Source of the DNA: Rhizobium sp. R711
GTDB taxonomy: Bacteria; Pseudomonadota; Alphaproteobacteria; Rhizobiales; Rhizobiaceae
Direction: 5' to 3'
DNA length: 64,000 bases
Assembly (NCBI RefSeq): GCF_002211365.1
Contig: NZ_LOKZ01000037.1
Span: 124,001-188,000 of the forward strand
Shown: positions 45,880-55,098 of the stretch, piece by piece
Position numbering within the stretch: position 1 is the stretch's first letter
Layout: every line of letters starts with the position of its first letter
Notes under the pieces: generated by a model
Database searches by the model: none
What the model saw: the letters and a program-made list of their open reading frames with translations, nothing else
Told to the model about the DNA's origin: nothing
Program-made: the position numbers and the translations under genes

Positions 45880-48237
45880 ATGAACCAACGGAACCTGACC
45901 TTGCACAGCACTCTGCCCAAAGCGGCCGACGATTCCGATTCCTTTATCGACATCGATCGCCTGATCGCAATTCTCATCCGCCGCTCCGGATCGATCGCGC
46001 TCTGCGTTGCGGCGACCGTGACGCTTGCCGTCGTCTTTCTGCTCTTCGCGACGCCGCAATATACGTCGATGACACAGATCCTCCTCGACGACGACATCGC
46101 GAAATATGCGCAGGATCCGACCCCGGCCGCCAGCTCGCAGCAGGTCGACATGCAGATTGCCAGCGCCGTCGAAATCCTGAAATCGAACCAACTTGCGCTT
46201 CGCGTGGTTGATGCCGAGAAGCTGCAGGACAATTCTACAATTCTTGACCCTTCACAGTCGCCGGTCGAGCTAATCAAGTCCGGCGTGAAGCTGATCGTCA
46301 GCGCCTTGGCGCCTGGCGGTCCGCCGGTAACGGAAGACGATGCGCGAAACGGTCGCCGTCAGAAGGCAGCCGCCTTGCTGCAAGAGGCTGTAGCGGTATC
46401 GCGGGTCAATCGCAGCTCCGTTCTCGCAGTTTCCTTCCGCTCGACCGACAAGCAGCTCGCGCAACGGATCACCAAGGCATACGCCACTGCCTACCTCAAT
46501 GACCAGCTGAACGCCAACTTCGACGCGACGGAAAGCGCCTCGGTGTGGCTGCAGCAGCGCCTCGCGGATCTTCGCGAACGGTCGCAGCAGGCTGCACTCG
46601 ATGTCGCGAAGTTCAAGGCCGAGAATGGCCTGACGTCCGCCAATGGTGAACTGATGTCGGAACAGCAGCTTGCCGACCTCAACAAGCAGCTGATCGTCGC
46701 GCAAGCCGACAGCGCCAGTGCTTCGGCCCGTTACAACCAGTTCAAGTCGATCGTCGACCTCGGCCCCGACAGCGCCGTCAATAACGCGGCAATCTCGTCC
46801 GGCCAGACGGACAACACGGTGATCCAGGACCTGCGCACCCGCTATGTCTCGGTGAACAAACGCGAACAGGAGGTCACCACAAACTTCGGCGAGAACCACC
46901 CGCAGGCCGTCGCACTGCGCGCCGAAAAGCAGGACCTGACCCGGCAGATCTATCAGGAACTGCAGCAACTCACCTCCAGCTACCGCAACGAGTTCGAGGT
47001 CGCCCGTTCACGGGAAGCCTCGCTTCGCCAGAACATCGAACACCTGACGGGCAAGAACTCGGAAGCCGACAAGTCGCTCGTCCAGCTCAACGATCTCGAG
47101 CAGCGGGCAACGGCCTTGAAGACACTTTACGAATCCTACCTCGGCAAGTACGAAGAGGCCTCGCAGCAGCAGTCCTTCCCCATTGCCAAGGCTCGTGTGA
47201 TCTCTGAGGCAGGCGTGCCGGTTTCGCCGTCGAGCCCGAAAAAAACCATGACGCTCGGCCTTGCCATCGTCCTCGGCCTGATGGCCGGCGGTGCGCTCAC
47301 GGCATTCCAGGAATTCCGCGAACGTTTCTTCCGCGTCGAGGGCGATGTCAGGACGATCCTTGGACTCAAATTCCTCGGCTACTTGCCGCTAATCGGCAAG
47401 CCACCCCGGGAGAGCAAGATCTTCCGGCCCCGCGCCAATCCTCCGGTTGACCCGGCGGAAGCGGCTGCCGATTCCGGCGCAACTTTCGAACGCATCATGC
47501 GTGTTGTGCTGGAAGCGCCGCGGTCGGTCTTTGCCGAAACCCTGCGCAATGCGAAGCTTGCGAGCGACGTCATGTTCCAGGGCAAATCGGACCGCGTCAT
47601 CGGTGTCGTTTCCGCGATGCCAGGAGAAGGCAAGTCGACCACTGCTGCCAATTTCGCGGCGCTTCTCGCCTCCAGCGGCAAGCGTACGCTGCTCATCGAC
47701 GCCGATCTTCGCAACCCCGGCCTGACGCGCATGCTGAGAACCCCTCCGCAGCAGGGTCTCGTCGAGGCCGTTCTTGGTGAAGTTCCGTGGGCGAGCGCCG
47801 TCAAGGTCGATCCGCTGACGAAGCTGGCAATCCTGCCGGTTCTACCAAACGATCATCTCATGCACACGAGCGAACTGCTGGCTTCGCAGGGCATGTTCAA
47901 TCTGATGGAAAATGCGCGCAAGATGTTCGACTACATCGTTGTCGACCTCGCGCCGCTCGGCCCGGTCATCGACGCCAAGGCATTCGCCCCGCAGGTCGAC
48001 GGCTTCCTGTTCGTGACCGAATGGGGCTCGACACCAACGAGCGTCGTGCGTGACCTTCTAAACGCCGAGCCGCAGATCAAGTCCAAGATCCTAGGTGTGA
48101 TCCTCAACAAGACCGACATGACCGAACTCGGCAAGTTCACCAACTTCGGCGGCACCGAACGCTACCGCCACAAATATGTGAGCTACTACACCGAAGAGAC
48201 GTCGAAGAAGCGGGAGCCAGCGGAAGCCGGCGCTTGA
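45880..48237 (+). CDS. exoP: Chain-length regulator and BY-kinase ExoP
   Basis: A 785-residue inner-membrane polysaccharide co-polymerase. Wzz domain with helix SGSIALCVAATVTLAVVFL (about 45-63), long periplasmic coiled coil to about residue 440, second helix near TLGLAIVLGLMAGGAL, then a cytoplasmic bacterial tyrosine kinase domain: Walker A SAMPGEGKST (about 577-586), Walker A' LLIDADLRNP, and a C-terminal tyrosine cluster RYRHKYVSYYTEE. It controls succinoglycan chain length with ExoQ and ExoF. Intact, unlike the Wzz remnant at 704-1266. Its TGA abuts the phosphatase stop. Confidence 0.95.
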   Translation: MNQRNLTLHSTLPKAADDSDSFIDIDRLIAILIRRSGSIALCVAATVTLAVVFLLFATPQYTSMTQILLDDDIAKYAQDPTPAASSQQVDMQIASAVEILKSNQLALRVVDAEKLQDNSTILDPSQSPVELIKSGVKLIVSALAPGGPPVTEDDARNGRRQKAAALLQEAVAVSRVNRSSVLAVSFRSTDKQLAQRITKAYATAYLNDQLNANFDATESASVWLQQRLADLRERSQQAALDVAKFKAENGLTSANGELMSEQQLADLNKQLIVAQADSASASARYNQFKSIVDLGPDSAVNNAAISSGQTDNTVIQDLRTRYVSVNKREQEVTTNFGENHPQAVALRAEKQDLTRQIYQELQQLTSSYRNEFEVARSREASLRQNIEHLTGKNSEADKSLVQLNDLEQRATALKTLYESYLGKYEEASQQQSFPIAKARVISEAGVPVSPSSPKKTMTLGLAIVLGLMAGGALTAFQEFRERFFRVEGDVRTILGLKFLGYLPLIGKPPRESKIFRPRANPPVDPAEAAADSGATFERIMRVVLEAPRSVFAETLRNAKLASDVMFQGKSDRVIGVVSAMPGEGKSTTAANFAALLASSGKRTLLIDADLRNPGLTRMLRTPPQQGLVEAVLGEVPWASAVKVDPLTKLAILPVLPNDHLMHTSELLASQGMFNLMENARKMFDYIVVDLAPLGPVIDAKAFAPQVDGFLFVTEWGSTPTSVVRDLLNAEPQIKSKILGVILNKTDMTELGKFTNFGGTERYRHKYVSYYTEETSKKREPAEAGA

Positions 48238-48975
48238 TCAGGTCTGGAATAGATGCACCCGCCCCTTCCATAGCCTGGCAACGGTGAGTTTGCCGCTGTG
48301 GAAGGCGCCGGTATCGAGATTGAGCCTCATTGGCAGAACCTCCGGCTCCTCATTCGGCGTGTGGCCGTGAACGATCACCTTCGGTAGCGGCTGACGGCTT
48401 TCAAAAAAGCGATGACGGATGAAAACGAGGTCGTCGTCGCTTTGCGCATCGATCGGCAGCATTGGATCGATGCCCGCGTGCACGAATAGCACATTCGGTG
48501 TATCAACGAAGATCGGCAGGGAACGCAGAAAATCCACGTGCGGCTTCGGAATCGACTGCTTGACGAAGCTATCGAGCTTGGCGGCGCTCGAAAAAACCAG
48601 CGGTAGCTGCTCCGGGTCGAGCCCGTAGGAGCGCAGAAGCGCATCCGACCCCATTCGCATCCAATCCGAGAAGGAAACCAGACCATCAAGATAGTCGAGC
48701 ATCGTGGTCTCATGGTTCCCGGTCAGGCAGATACGGTCGAAATTCTCGGGCGGAAGCCCCATCAGGTGCGAGATCACCTGTGCCGATGACGGCCCGCGAT
48801 CAATGTAGTCGCCGAGCGTGATGATCAACTTGCGCCCCGGGATCGCGGCGGCATCGTCGATGATCGCCTGCTCTGCCTTCTGCAGCAGGTCGAGTCTGCC
48901 GTGAATGTCGCCGATGGCATAGATCGGAATATCGCCAGGATCCAGTTTCAGCCGCTCACGGACCGTCGAAGGCAT
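48238..48975 (-). CDS. PPP-family metallophosphatase (serine/threonine phosphatase-like)
   Basis: A 245-residue calcineurin-like phosphatase with all PPP signatures: GDIHGR (22-27), GDYIDRGP and GNHE, then FVHAG and HGHTP supplying further metal ligands. Similar to bacterial PrpA/ApaH-related enzymes. It converges on exoP with no gap: TGATCA at 48235-48240 contains both stop codons. Whether it dephosphorylates ExoP or other targets is unknown; position alone does not show this. Confidence 0.88.
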   Translation of the reverse strand: MPSTVRERLKLDPGDIPIYAIGDIHGRLDLLQKAEQAIIDDAAAIPGRKLIITLGDYIDRGPSSAQVISHLMGLPPENFDRICLTGNHETTMLDYLDGLVSFSDWMRMGSDALLRSYGLDPEQLPLVFSSAAKLDSFVKQSIPKPHVDFLRSLPIFVDTPNVLFVHAGIDPMLPIDAQSDDDLVFIRHRFFESRQPLPKVIVHGHTPNEEPEVLPMRLNLDTGAFHSGKLTVARLWKGRVHLFQT

Positions 48976-49122
48976 GTTGAACCTCTCATTGCAGGCATCG
49001 AAGCATCACAGTGATTCGCATTGGCGCAATCAAACGACAATAAAATTCAATCGCTCGTGCATTCGTAGAAAAACGCGCCTTATCATTGCACCTGCAATCC
49101 ATCAATCCTAGAGGCGCAACTG

Positions 49123-50235
49123 ATGGGAGGAGTGATGGCGACCGTATCGCGGTTTCATGACCGGACAAGACCCACCGCGCACCGTATAGAAAGCGAGGAA
49201 GAGGCGATAGCGACCGCACGCCGTCTTGCCGCGAACTTCGCGCTGCAGGCCAGCGAGCGAGATATCAATCGGGTCTTTCCTCGCGCGGAACTCGACGCCC
49301 TTTTTCAGTCGGGACTGACAGCCGTCACAGTTCCCCCTGAGAACGAGGGGCTGGATGTCGCCAACGCACTTCTCGGCGAGATCGTCGCCATCATCGCTGA
49401 AGGCGATTCTTCGATTGCCGAGTGCCTTGAGCATCATTTCACCGTACTCGAACAGTTCCGGAACGACCCGAGCGAAGAGCGAAGAGACTTGCTCTTCGCT
49501 CGTGCGCTCGCCGGCGATCACTTCACGGCGACAGCCTTCGACACCGCGGGCGCAGCCAGTCCGCTCGGTGTCGCCTATGAACTGAAGGGGCGGAGCTTGA
49601 GGTCCCCCGGCCTGCTTTTCGCCGATTGGATCGTGGCCGACGCAATCGATGCCGAGGGCGAGCAGGTTCGCTTCTATCTTGCCCGCGAGAGCGAAGGCCT
49701 GCAAATCATCGATGACTGGGATGGTTTCGGACAGAGGACGAATGGTGCCGGGACAGCGGTCGCCCAGGGCGTCACCGGCGACGCGAAAGCTGCAACGGAC
49801 GATGGGCCGCGCCGTCACACGACGGCTTCGGCCCTGGCTGCCCTTCTCCATGCGGGCACAGACCTCGGCATTGCCCGGGCCGCTCTCGCCAATCTTCGGG
49901 AGTTGCCGCGCTCAGCCGATATCGGCAAGCTTGCCTTCTCCGTGCAAGCGGCTGCCGCGCTCGTGGAAAGTGCCGGCGGCAAGCTCGATTTTTCTCAGGT
50001 CGGGCCGTCTGCCACCACGATCGATGCCGCGTTCTTCTCTGCTTCCACCGCCAAGGTCACCGCAAGCCGGACCGCCCTTGATGTCGCCAACGCACTGTTC
50101 GAGCTGTCGGGCAACGGCGCGACAAGCATCGGCCGGAATCTCGATCGATATTGGAGAAATGCACGCATTCGTGCGAACGATGCGGCCGCTGACGAGCTGT
50201 ACCGGGCGGCCGCAACGCACTATTTCGGCGGCTGA
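49123..50235 (+). CDS. Acyl-CoA dehydrogenase-like flavoprotein (SfnB/DszC-like)
   Basis: A 370-residue protein with the acyl-CoA dehydrogenase fold: helical N-terminal domain (LFQSGLTAVTVPPENEGLD), a middle beta domain (FTATAFDTAGAASPLG) and C-terminal helical bundle (ASRTALDVANALFELSGNGATS). It resembles SfnB- and DszC-type enzymes for sulfur-compound use rather than fatty-acid dehydrogenases, since the usual catalytic Glu is not evident. Convergent with an Rrf2 regulator (3-bp gap), which also suggests sulfur metabolism. ATG at 49123; another at 49135 follows GGGAGGAG. No transporter is adjacent. Confidence 0.7.
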   Translation: MGGVMATVSRFHDRTRPTAHRIESEEEAIATARRLAANFALQASERDINRVFPRAELDALFQSGLTAVTVPPENEGLDVANALLGEIVAIIAEGDSSIAECLEHHFTVLEQFRNDPSEERRDLLFARALAGDHFTATAFDTAGAASPLGVAYELKGRSLRSPGLLFADWIVADAIDAEGEQVRFYLARESEGLQIIDDWDGFGQRTNGAGTAVAQGVTGDAKAATDDGPRRHTTASALAALLHAGTDLGIARAALANLRELPRSADIGKLAFSVQAAAALVESAGGKLDFSQVGPSATTIDAAFFSASTAKVTASRTALDVANALFELSGNGATSIGRNLDRYWRNARIRANDAAADELYRAAATHYFGG

Positions 50236-50238
50236 CCT

Positions 50239-50703
50239 TTAGTTGGCGACCGAGAGAGCCGCTTCTTCGTCGGCATCGTCCAGTTTGTTGCCGGATGCGA
50301 CGAATTGCTCGAGCGTCATGTTGTCGAGAATGTCGGCGATCGCGTCCCGGACCTCAGTCATGGAGCGCCGCACCTGACAGGTCTCGGGATCCGAACAGTC
50401 GTCACAGGCTTCGAAGGCCGTACGGCTGGCACAGCGGATAGGCGCTAAAGGACCATCAAGCGTACGGATGACATGGCCGATGCGAATTTCAGATGCCGGA
50501 CGCGACAATGAATAACCGCCGCCCGGGCCTTTCTTCGAACGAAGAATGCCGACATTTCGCAATTCCAAGAGAATTGTATCAAGGAACTTCTTTGGAATGT
50601 TGTTGCGCGAAGCAACGTCGTTAATGAAGGCCGTTTCCCCCGGTGCAAGCCGCGCCAAGTCGACCAGTGCCTTCAAACCATACTTTCCTTTTTTCGTCAG
50701 CAT
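50239..50703 (-). CDS. Rrf2-family regulator with four-cysteine motif
   Basis: A 154-residue winged-helix regulator: KGKYGLKALVDLARL, IPKKFLDTILLELRNVGIL and GPGGGYSLSRP are typical of Rrf2 proteins. Cys91, Cys100, Cys103 and Cys109 (CASRTAFEACDDC...C) sit where IscR-like members bind an Fe-S cluster, so it may sense Fe-S, redox or sulfur state. Not RirA by its N terminus. Likely targets are itself and possibly the convergent flavoprotein gene. Confidence 0.9.
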   Translation of the reverse strand: MLTKKGKYGLKALVDLARLAPGETAFINDVASRNNIPKKFLDTILLELRNVGILRSKKGPGGGYSLSRPASEIRIGHVIRTLDGPLAPIRCASRTAFEACDDCSDPETCQVRRSMTEVRDAIADILDNMTLEQFVASGNKLDDADEEAALSVAN

Positions 50704-50890
50704 TTCTTGTTGCCCTACGCCCCCGTACTCTCCATCCCATTATTCAGCAAATAACGCCAAAACCGTGAACACACAACAAATAGCTATTATTTATATAGTT
50801 TATATTCGCCTTCCACTTTCCCGTAGACATATCGGCGCTTGCGCCCGACTTCATGGCGCGATGGTCCTTTCGAGCAATCGTTGAAAAGGC

Positions 50891-52093
50891 TCACGATTCC
50901 GGCAAGCAGAAGAGCTCTACGTTCTCCGAGAACCCCTTAAACGCGTGCCGCCCGGCCGAAACGGCTTCGGCGCGCGCCTCTTTCCGAAATCTGCCTGACA
51001 TCAAGAGCGGGACGCGCAAGTCTCCGCATGCCGTCTGGATGCGGCTGAGGAGGTTCACATCGGGGCCGATCAAGGTGAAGTCGAGGCGACGGCCGGAGCC
51101 GATATTGCCGTAGCTGACTTCGCCATGGTGCAGGGCAATGCCGACATTGAGAGCAAAATCCTCGAACTCGAACCGATCAATCTCACGCAAAATGCCCTTG
51201 GCGGCTATCAACGCCGAAGCGCTGCTGCGGGCCGGATCATATCCAGGAAAGAACGCGAGGACGGCATCACCCATGAATTTCAAAACTTCGCCGCCTTCCC
51301 GCGTGATGGCGGGAATGACCTTGTCGAAATAAGCGTTGAGCAGCTCGAGCACGCTGTTGCTTGGCAGCCTGTTCGAGATCTCCGTGAAACCACGCAGATC
51401 GCAAAGCAAAAGAGCCGCCTCGATGGATTCGATCTCACCTTGCCGGACTCGCCCGGCAAGGATGCGCTGCGCTGTCAGCGGACCGATATAAGTATCGAGC
51501 AGGCTGAGTTCGACTTGCCGCATCACCCGCAATTCGCAGGTGTTGCGCAACGCTGGTAGGATCCGCTCGAGAACCTGAATTTCGGCAGGCGTAAAGCCGC
51601 CCGGTCGCCGTGTGCCGAAGGCCGCCGCACTCACCGGCCCGTCGGCATTGCAAAGAGGCGCGATCATCAATTGCACGAGCCCACGGCCAGCAAAGATATC
51701 AATATCCTGCCAGCGCCCATGCATACTCTCGCCCAGCCCGACGACGAGCGACTCGCGGCTGTCCATCACCTTGCGCAACGGACTGCTGGCAAACGTCTGG
51801 CGCGCGCTATGTTCGCGATCGTGGATCTCGACCGGGTCGCCGGGAGCCCAGGCGAGTGTGCGGCCGATCAGTTCCGGATGAAGCGTCATGAGATGAAGCG
51901 TCAAGCGATCGATCGGCAGTCCTAATAGCAGCAGGCGGCGGCCGAGGGTGGAGAGCAGGCCGGGCTCATCGAGCGCATGGCATTCATCGCCGGAGAGCCA
52001 CTCGATCAGCGACAACAGTGAGTTTGTACTGGCTGCTACGCGATCCGTCTTTGAAGGGCGCGTCTCGGTTTCGATTTGGAGGAGGCGGTTCAT
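50891..52093 (-). CDS. Class III adenylate/guanylate cyclase with GAF-like N-terminal region
   Basis: A 400-residue protein. Residues 20-195 look like a helical lead and a GAF-type sensor (LMIAPLCNADGPVSAAAFG, GGFTPAEIQVLERILPALR). The catalytic domain covers 225-398: metal Asp232 in LCDLRGFTEIS and Asp276 in KFMGDAVLAFF, spaced 44 residues as in active cyclases; Lys272, Asn347 and Arg351 (DVNLLSR) are present. It should make cAMP. AGGGAG lies before the ATG, and the gene starts 30 bp after the emrB-type gene on the same strand, so it may be the third gene of that operon. Confidence 0.9.
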   Translation of the reverse strand: MNRLLQIETETRPSKTDRVAASTNSLLSLIEWLSGDECHALDEPGLLSTLGRRLLLLGLPIDRLTLHLMTLHPELIGRTLAWAPGDPVEIHDREHSARQTFASSPLRKVMDSRESLVVGLGESMHGRWQDIDIFAGRGLVQLMIAPLCNADGPVSAAAFGTRRPGGFTPAEIQVLERILPALRNTCELRVMRQVELSLLDTYIGPLTAQRILAGRVRQGEIESIEAALLLCDLRGFTEISNRLPSNSVLELLNAYFDKVIPAITREGGEVLKFMGDAVLAFFPGYDPARSSASALIAAKGILREIDRFEFEDFALNVGIALHHGEVSYGNIGSGRRLDFTLIGPDVNLLSRIQTACGDLRVPLLMSGRFRKEARAEAVSAGRHAFKGFSENVELFCLPES

Positions 52094-52123
52094 GGCGTTT
52101 CTCCCTGATCGCGGAGTGAGGCG

Positions 52124-53743
52124 CTAGTGAGCGTCGCCCCCGGACAGATGACCTGGCTTCTTCAGCCGCAACGTTGCGAGCAGTGCGACGAGCAATGCGG
52201 CACCGAGCACGAAGAACGTGTCGCTGAAGGCCATGATGTTGGCCTGCTTGCGCAGCTTGAACGCGATGGCAACGACGGCCTTGTGGGTGGCAACGGCCTG
52301 ATCGCTGACACCGTGGCTCATGAAGTAGGCGGTCAGCTTTGCGACACGATCCCGAGTGGCTTCCTCAAACACCGAGACCGAATTCGTCAGGATGTTGGAA
52401 TGGAATTGCTCGCGCTTGGTCAGAAAGGTCTGCAGGCTTGCGATGCCGACGGCGCCCCCGAGATTTCGCATCATGTTGAACAGCGCGGATGCAGAGCCTG
52501 CATTCTCCTGCTCGATGCCTGCCGTTGCGACGGCCGAGAGCGGCGCAAAAACAAGCGCCTGCCCAACGGCGCGGATGACGTTCGGCCAGAAGAGCTGGTC
52601 GCTCGCATAGTCGGCGGTCATGTAGACATTCATGAAGTTCGAAGCGGCAAACAGCGCAAAACCGACGGCGATCAGCAAACGAACGTCAAAGCGCTTCATC
52701 AGACGGGGCACCAGCGGGATCAACAACAGCTGTGGAATGCCCGTCCAGGCGAGGACCATACCGATTTGCTCGGAGTTGTATCCCTGGATGCGCGACAGAT
52801 AGATCGGAAGAACGAAGGCAGAGCCATAAAGGGCGATCCCGAGCAGGACATTCGCCACAATGCCAAAGCCGAAATTGCGACGGGCGAGAAGCCTGAGGTT
52901 TAGCAGCGGATGAGCCGTCTTCAGCTCGATAATGAGAAACAAAGTCAACGAGACGACGGCGATGATCGACAGTCGGATGATGAAATCCGATCCGAACCAA
53001 TCCTCTTTGTTTCCTTCCTCCAACACCGTCTGTAGGGCGGCAAGGCCGATTGCCATGGTGATGATACCCGGCCAATCGCCCTTTGCGAGCAAACCGAGTT
53101 TCATCGGAGCGCGATCGAGCGACGCCCAGAGCATTCCCACCATCAGCAAACCGGGAACCAGATTGACGTAGAAGATGAACTCCCAGCCGTAGTTCTCCGT
53201 CAGATATCCGCCGATGGTGGGCCCGATGGCGGGAGCAAAGGTCGCCGAAAGGGCAAAGAGCGCCAGACCGATCGGCTGCTTGGGCTTTGGCAGCAGCGTG
53301 ATGATAATGGTGAAGGCCATGGGGATCAGCACACCGCCGGCGAAGCCCTGAACGGCGCGCAGCACGATCATCTGCTGAAGGTTCGCCGCGAAAGCACAGG
53401 CGACGGAAAATAGCAGGAACAAAATGGCGTTGGTCAGGAGATACTTGCGGACGGAAAAGACCTGAGCAAGCCAGCCGCTGAGAGGGATGACCACGATCTC
53501 CGCAATCAGGTAGGACGTCGAAATCCAGCCGCCGTCGTCCTCACCCGCGCCGATCGCACCCTGGATGTCCGCGAGCGAAGCGTTGACGATCTGGATATTG
53601 AGGACGGCCATGAACGCGCCGAGCGTCGAACCGACGACTGCGCTCCACATTCGAAAGGCGCTCATCGCGGCTGCAGGCTCCGGAGCCGCGGCGTCCACAG
53701 GACGCCGACTCGAATTGTTGGCGACAATCTGAAGTGTAGCCAT
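52124..53743 (-). CDS. EmrB/QacA-type MFS exporter (DHA2 family), second copy
   Basis: A 539-residue, 14-helix exporter with LGAFMAVLNIQIVNASLADIQ, a degenerate motif A (SGWLAQVFSVRKYLL) and motif C (FAPAIGPTIGGYL). AAGGAGAG precedes the ATG. It is downstream of its adaptor with an unusually long 113-bp gap that contains a palindromic regulatory module. The divergent LysR at 55160 is the probable regulator. It differs clearly from the emrB at 23722. Confidence 0.92.
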   Translation of the reverse strand: MATLQIVANNSSRRPVDAAAPEPAAAMSAFRMWSAVVGSTLGAFMAVLNIQIVNASLADIQGAIGAGEDDGGWISTSYLIAEIVVIPLSGWLAQVFSVRKYLLTNAILFLLFSVACAFAANLQQMIVLRAVQGFAGGVLIPMAFTIIITLLPKPKQPIGLALFALSATFAPAIGPTIGGYLTENYGWEFIFYVNLVPGLLMVGMLWASLDRAPMKLGLLAKGDWPGIITMAIGLAALQTVLEEGNKEDWFGSDFIIRLSIIAVVSLTLFLIIELKTAHPLLNLRLLARRNFGFGIVANVLLGIALYGSAFVLPIYLSRIQGYNSEQIGMVLAWTGIPQLLLIPLVPRLMKRFDVRLLIAVGFALFAASNFMNVYMTADYASDQLFWPNVIRAVGQALVFAPLSAVATAGIEQENAGSASALFNMMRNLGGAVGIASLQTFLTKREQFHSNILTNSVSVFEEATRDRVAKLTAYFMSHGVSDQAVATHKAVVAIAFKLRKQANIMAFSDTFFVLGAALLVALLATLRLKKPGHLSGGDAH

Positions 53744-53792
53744 GACGTCTCTCCTTCCGGCTATGCGGAAACAATCTCATGACGAGGTTCGG

Positions 53793-53848
53793 CTGATAAT
53801 TCGGGAAAGGAGGGAAGGATCATCCAGTCAGACTGGATAATCCTTCCC
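53793..53848. promoter_or_regulatory. Regulatory module and 37-nt palindrome between the emrA- and emrB-type genes
   Basis: CTGATAAT (53793-53800), 11 nt, GGGAAGGATCATC (53812-53824), CAGA, GGATAATC (53835-53842). The same layout and spacing occur at 55099-55148. Positions 53812-53848 also form a near-perfect palindrome: GGGAAGGAT / ATCCTTCCC outside and ATCCAGTC / GACTGGAT inside, one central base and one mismatch. Candidate LysR operator, an attenuating hairpin, or both. Confidence 0.65.
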
Positions 53849-53856
53849 GGGACCAC

Positions 53857-55023
53857 CTATCTGACGGCCGCTTTGGTATCGATTTCCGGCTCGACGGACA
53901 TTCCGGCGCGAAGCAAACCGCTCACTTTCTCGTCGTCGATGACGATCTTCACCGGGATGCGCTGGACGATCTTGGTGAAGTTGCCGGTTGCATTGTCGGG
54001 AGGCAGCAGCGAGAACTCTAGCCCGCTCGCGGGCGAAATGCTGTCGACATGGCCCTTGATTTCCACGTCGGGGAAACTGTCCACCTTGACCTCGACAGGC
54101 TGCCCGGCGCGGACATGGGTGAGTTGTGTTTCCTTGAAGTTAGCGACGACGTAGACGGAATGCAGCGGCACAACTGCCATCAACTGCGTCCCCGAGGTTA
54201 CGAACTGTCCGACTCGAATGGTGCGGGCGCCGACGGTGCCGTCGACCGGAGCGATGATCTTTGTGTAGGAAAGGTTGAGCTCAGCCTGATGCTGGGCGGC
54301 GGCGGCGCGCTCACGCTGCGCGACAGCCTGCTCGCGCTGTGTCTGAAGAACGGGCACCTTCTTTTCCGCGGCAACCAGCGTGGCCCGATCCCGTTCAAGT
54401 GCCGCCTGCGCCTGATCGCGAAGTGATTGGCTCTGTTCCGCCCGCGACTGCGTGCCGGCACCGTTGGTGATCAACCGCTGCGAACGGGCCGCATCGGAAC
54501 GGGCAAAATCCAGCGTCGCCAGTGACGCATCGATCGTCGCCCTCGCCTGGCCGATGATCGACTGCTGCAGCTCGATCTGAGCATCGAGATTGGTGATGGC
54601 AGCGGTGGCTGCCTTTACGTCGGCTTTGGCCTGGGACAATGCTGCCTGATGGTCGCGATCATCGATCTTGGCAAGCACCTGCCCAGCCTTGACCGCATCG
54701 TTGTCGCCGATAAGGACTTCGGCGACGTAACCCGAAACCTTCGGCGCAACCGTCGTATAGTCGGCCTTCACATAGGCATCGTCGGTAGATTCGATGAAGC
54801 GGCCAACCGTCCAATAGTGATGGCCATAGTCGGCCGCAAAGGCGGCACCGGCAAGAAGCGCAGCAGCAATGATCGTTCGCTTGACGATTTTGCGGCTGTT
54901 CTTGCCGCTGGCTTCGACGGCAGGTGCGACATCCGCAGCCGGTGCGACCGGGGCTTCGGCGACCTTTGCGACCTCGGGGTCGCCGGCGACCTCGAAGGCT
55001 TCCTTGCGGGGTAATTCGACCAT
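53857..55023 (-). CDS. EmrA-type membrane-fusion adaptor (HlyD family), second copy
   Basis: A 388-residue adaptor: acidic/alanine-rich cytoplasmic lead, helix IIAAALLAGAAFAADYGHHYW, lipoyl half STDDAYVKADYTTVAPKVSG, long coiled coil, second half IAPVDGTVGARTIRVGQFV and beta barrel (VVANFKETQLTHVRAGQPV). The ATG at 55023 was chosen for AGGAGAAGGACA just upstream; a longer frame reaches 55080. First gene of the emrA-emrB-cyclase series, divergent from LysR. Confidence 0.92.
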   Translation of the reverse strand: MVELPRKEAFEVAGDPEVAKVAEAPVAPAADVAPAVEASGKNSRKIVKRTIIAAALLAGAAFAADYGHHYWTVGRFIESTDDAYVKADYTTVAPKVSGYVAEVLIGDNDAVKAGQVLAKIDDRDHQAALSQAKADVKAATAAITNLDAQIELQQSIIGQARATIDASLATLDFARSDAARSQRLITNGAGTQSRAEQSQSLRDQAQAALERDRATLVAAEKKVPVLQTQREQAVAQRERAAAAQHQAELNLSYTKIIAPVDGTVGARTIRVGQFVTSGTQLMAVVPLHSVYVVANFKETQLTHVRAGQPVEVKVDSFPDVEIKGHVDSISPASGLEFSLLPPDNATGNFTKIVQRIPVKIVIDDEKVSGLLRAGMSVEPEIDTKAAVR

Positions 55024-55098
55024 TGTCCTTCTCCTGTGACTTGCCTCGCCATGCGAGGTCAAATTCGATGAGATGGACAATGCGCCGTCAGGTCTATT

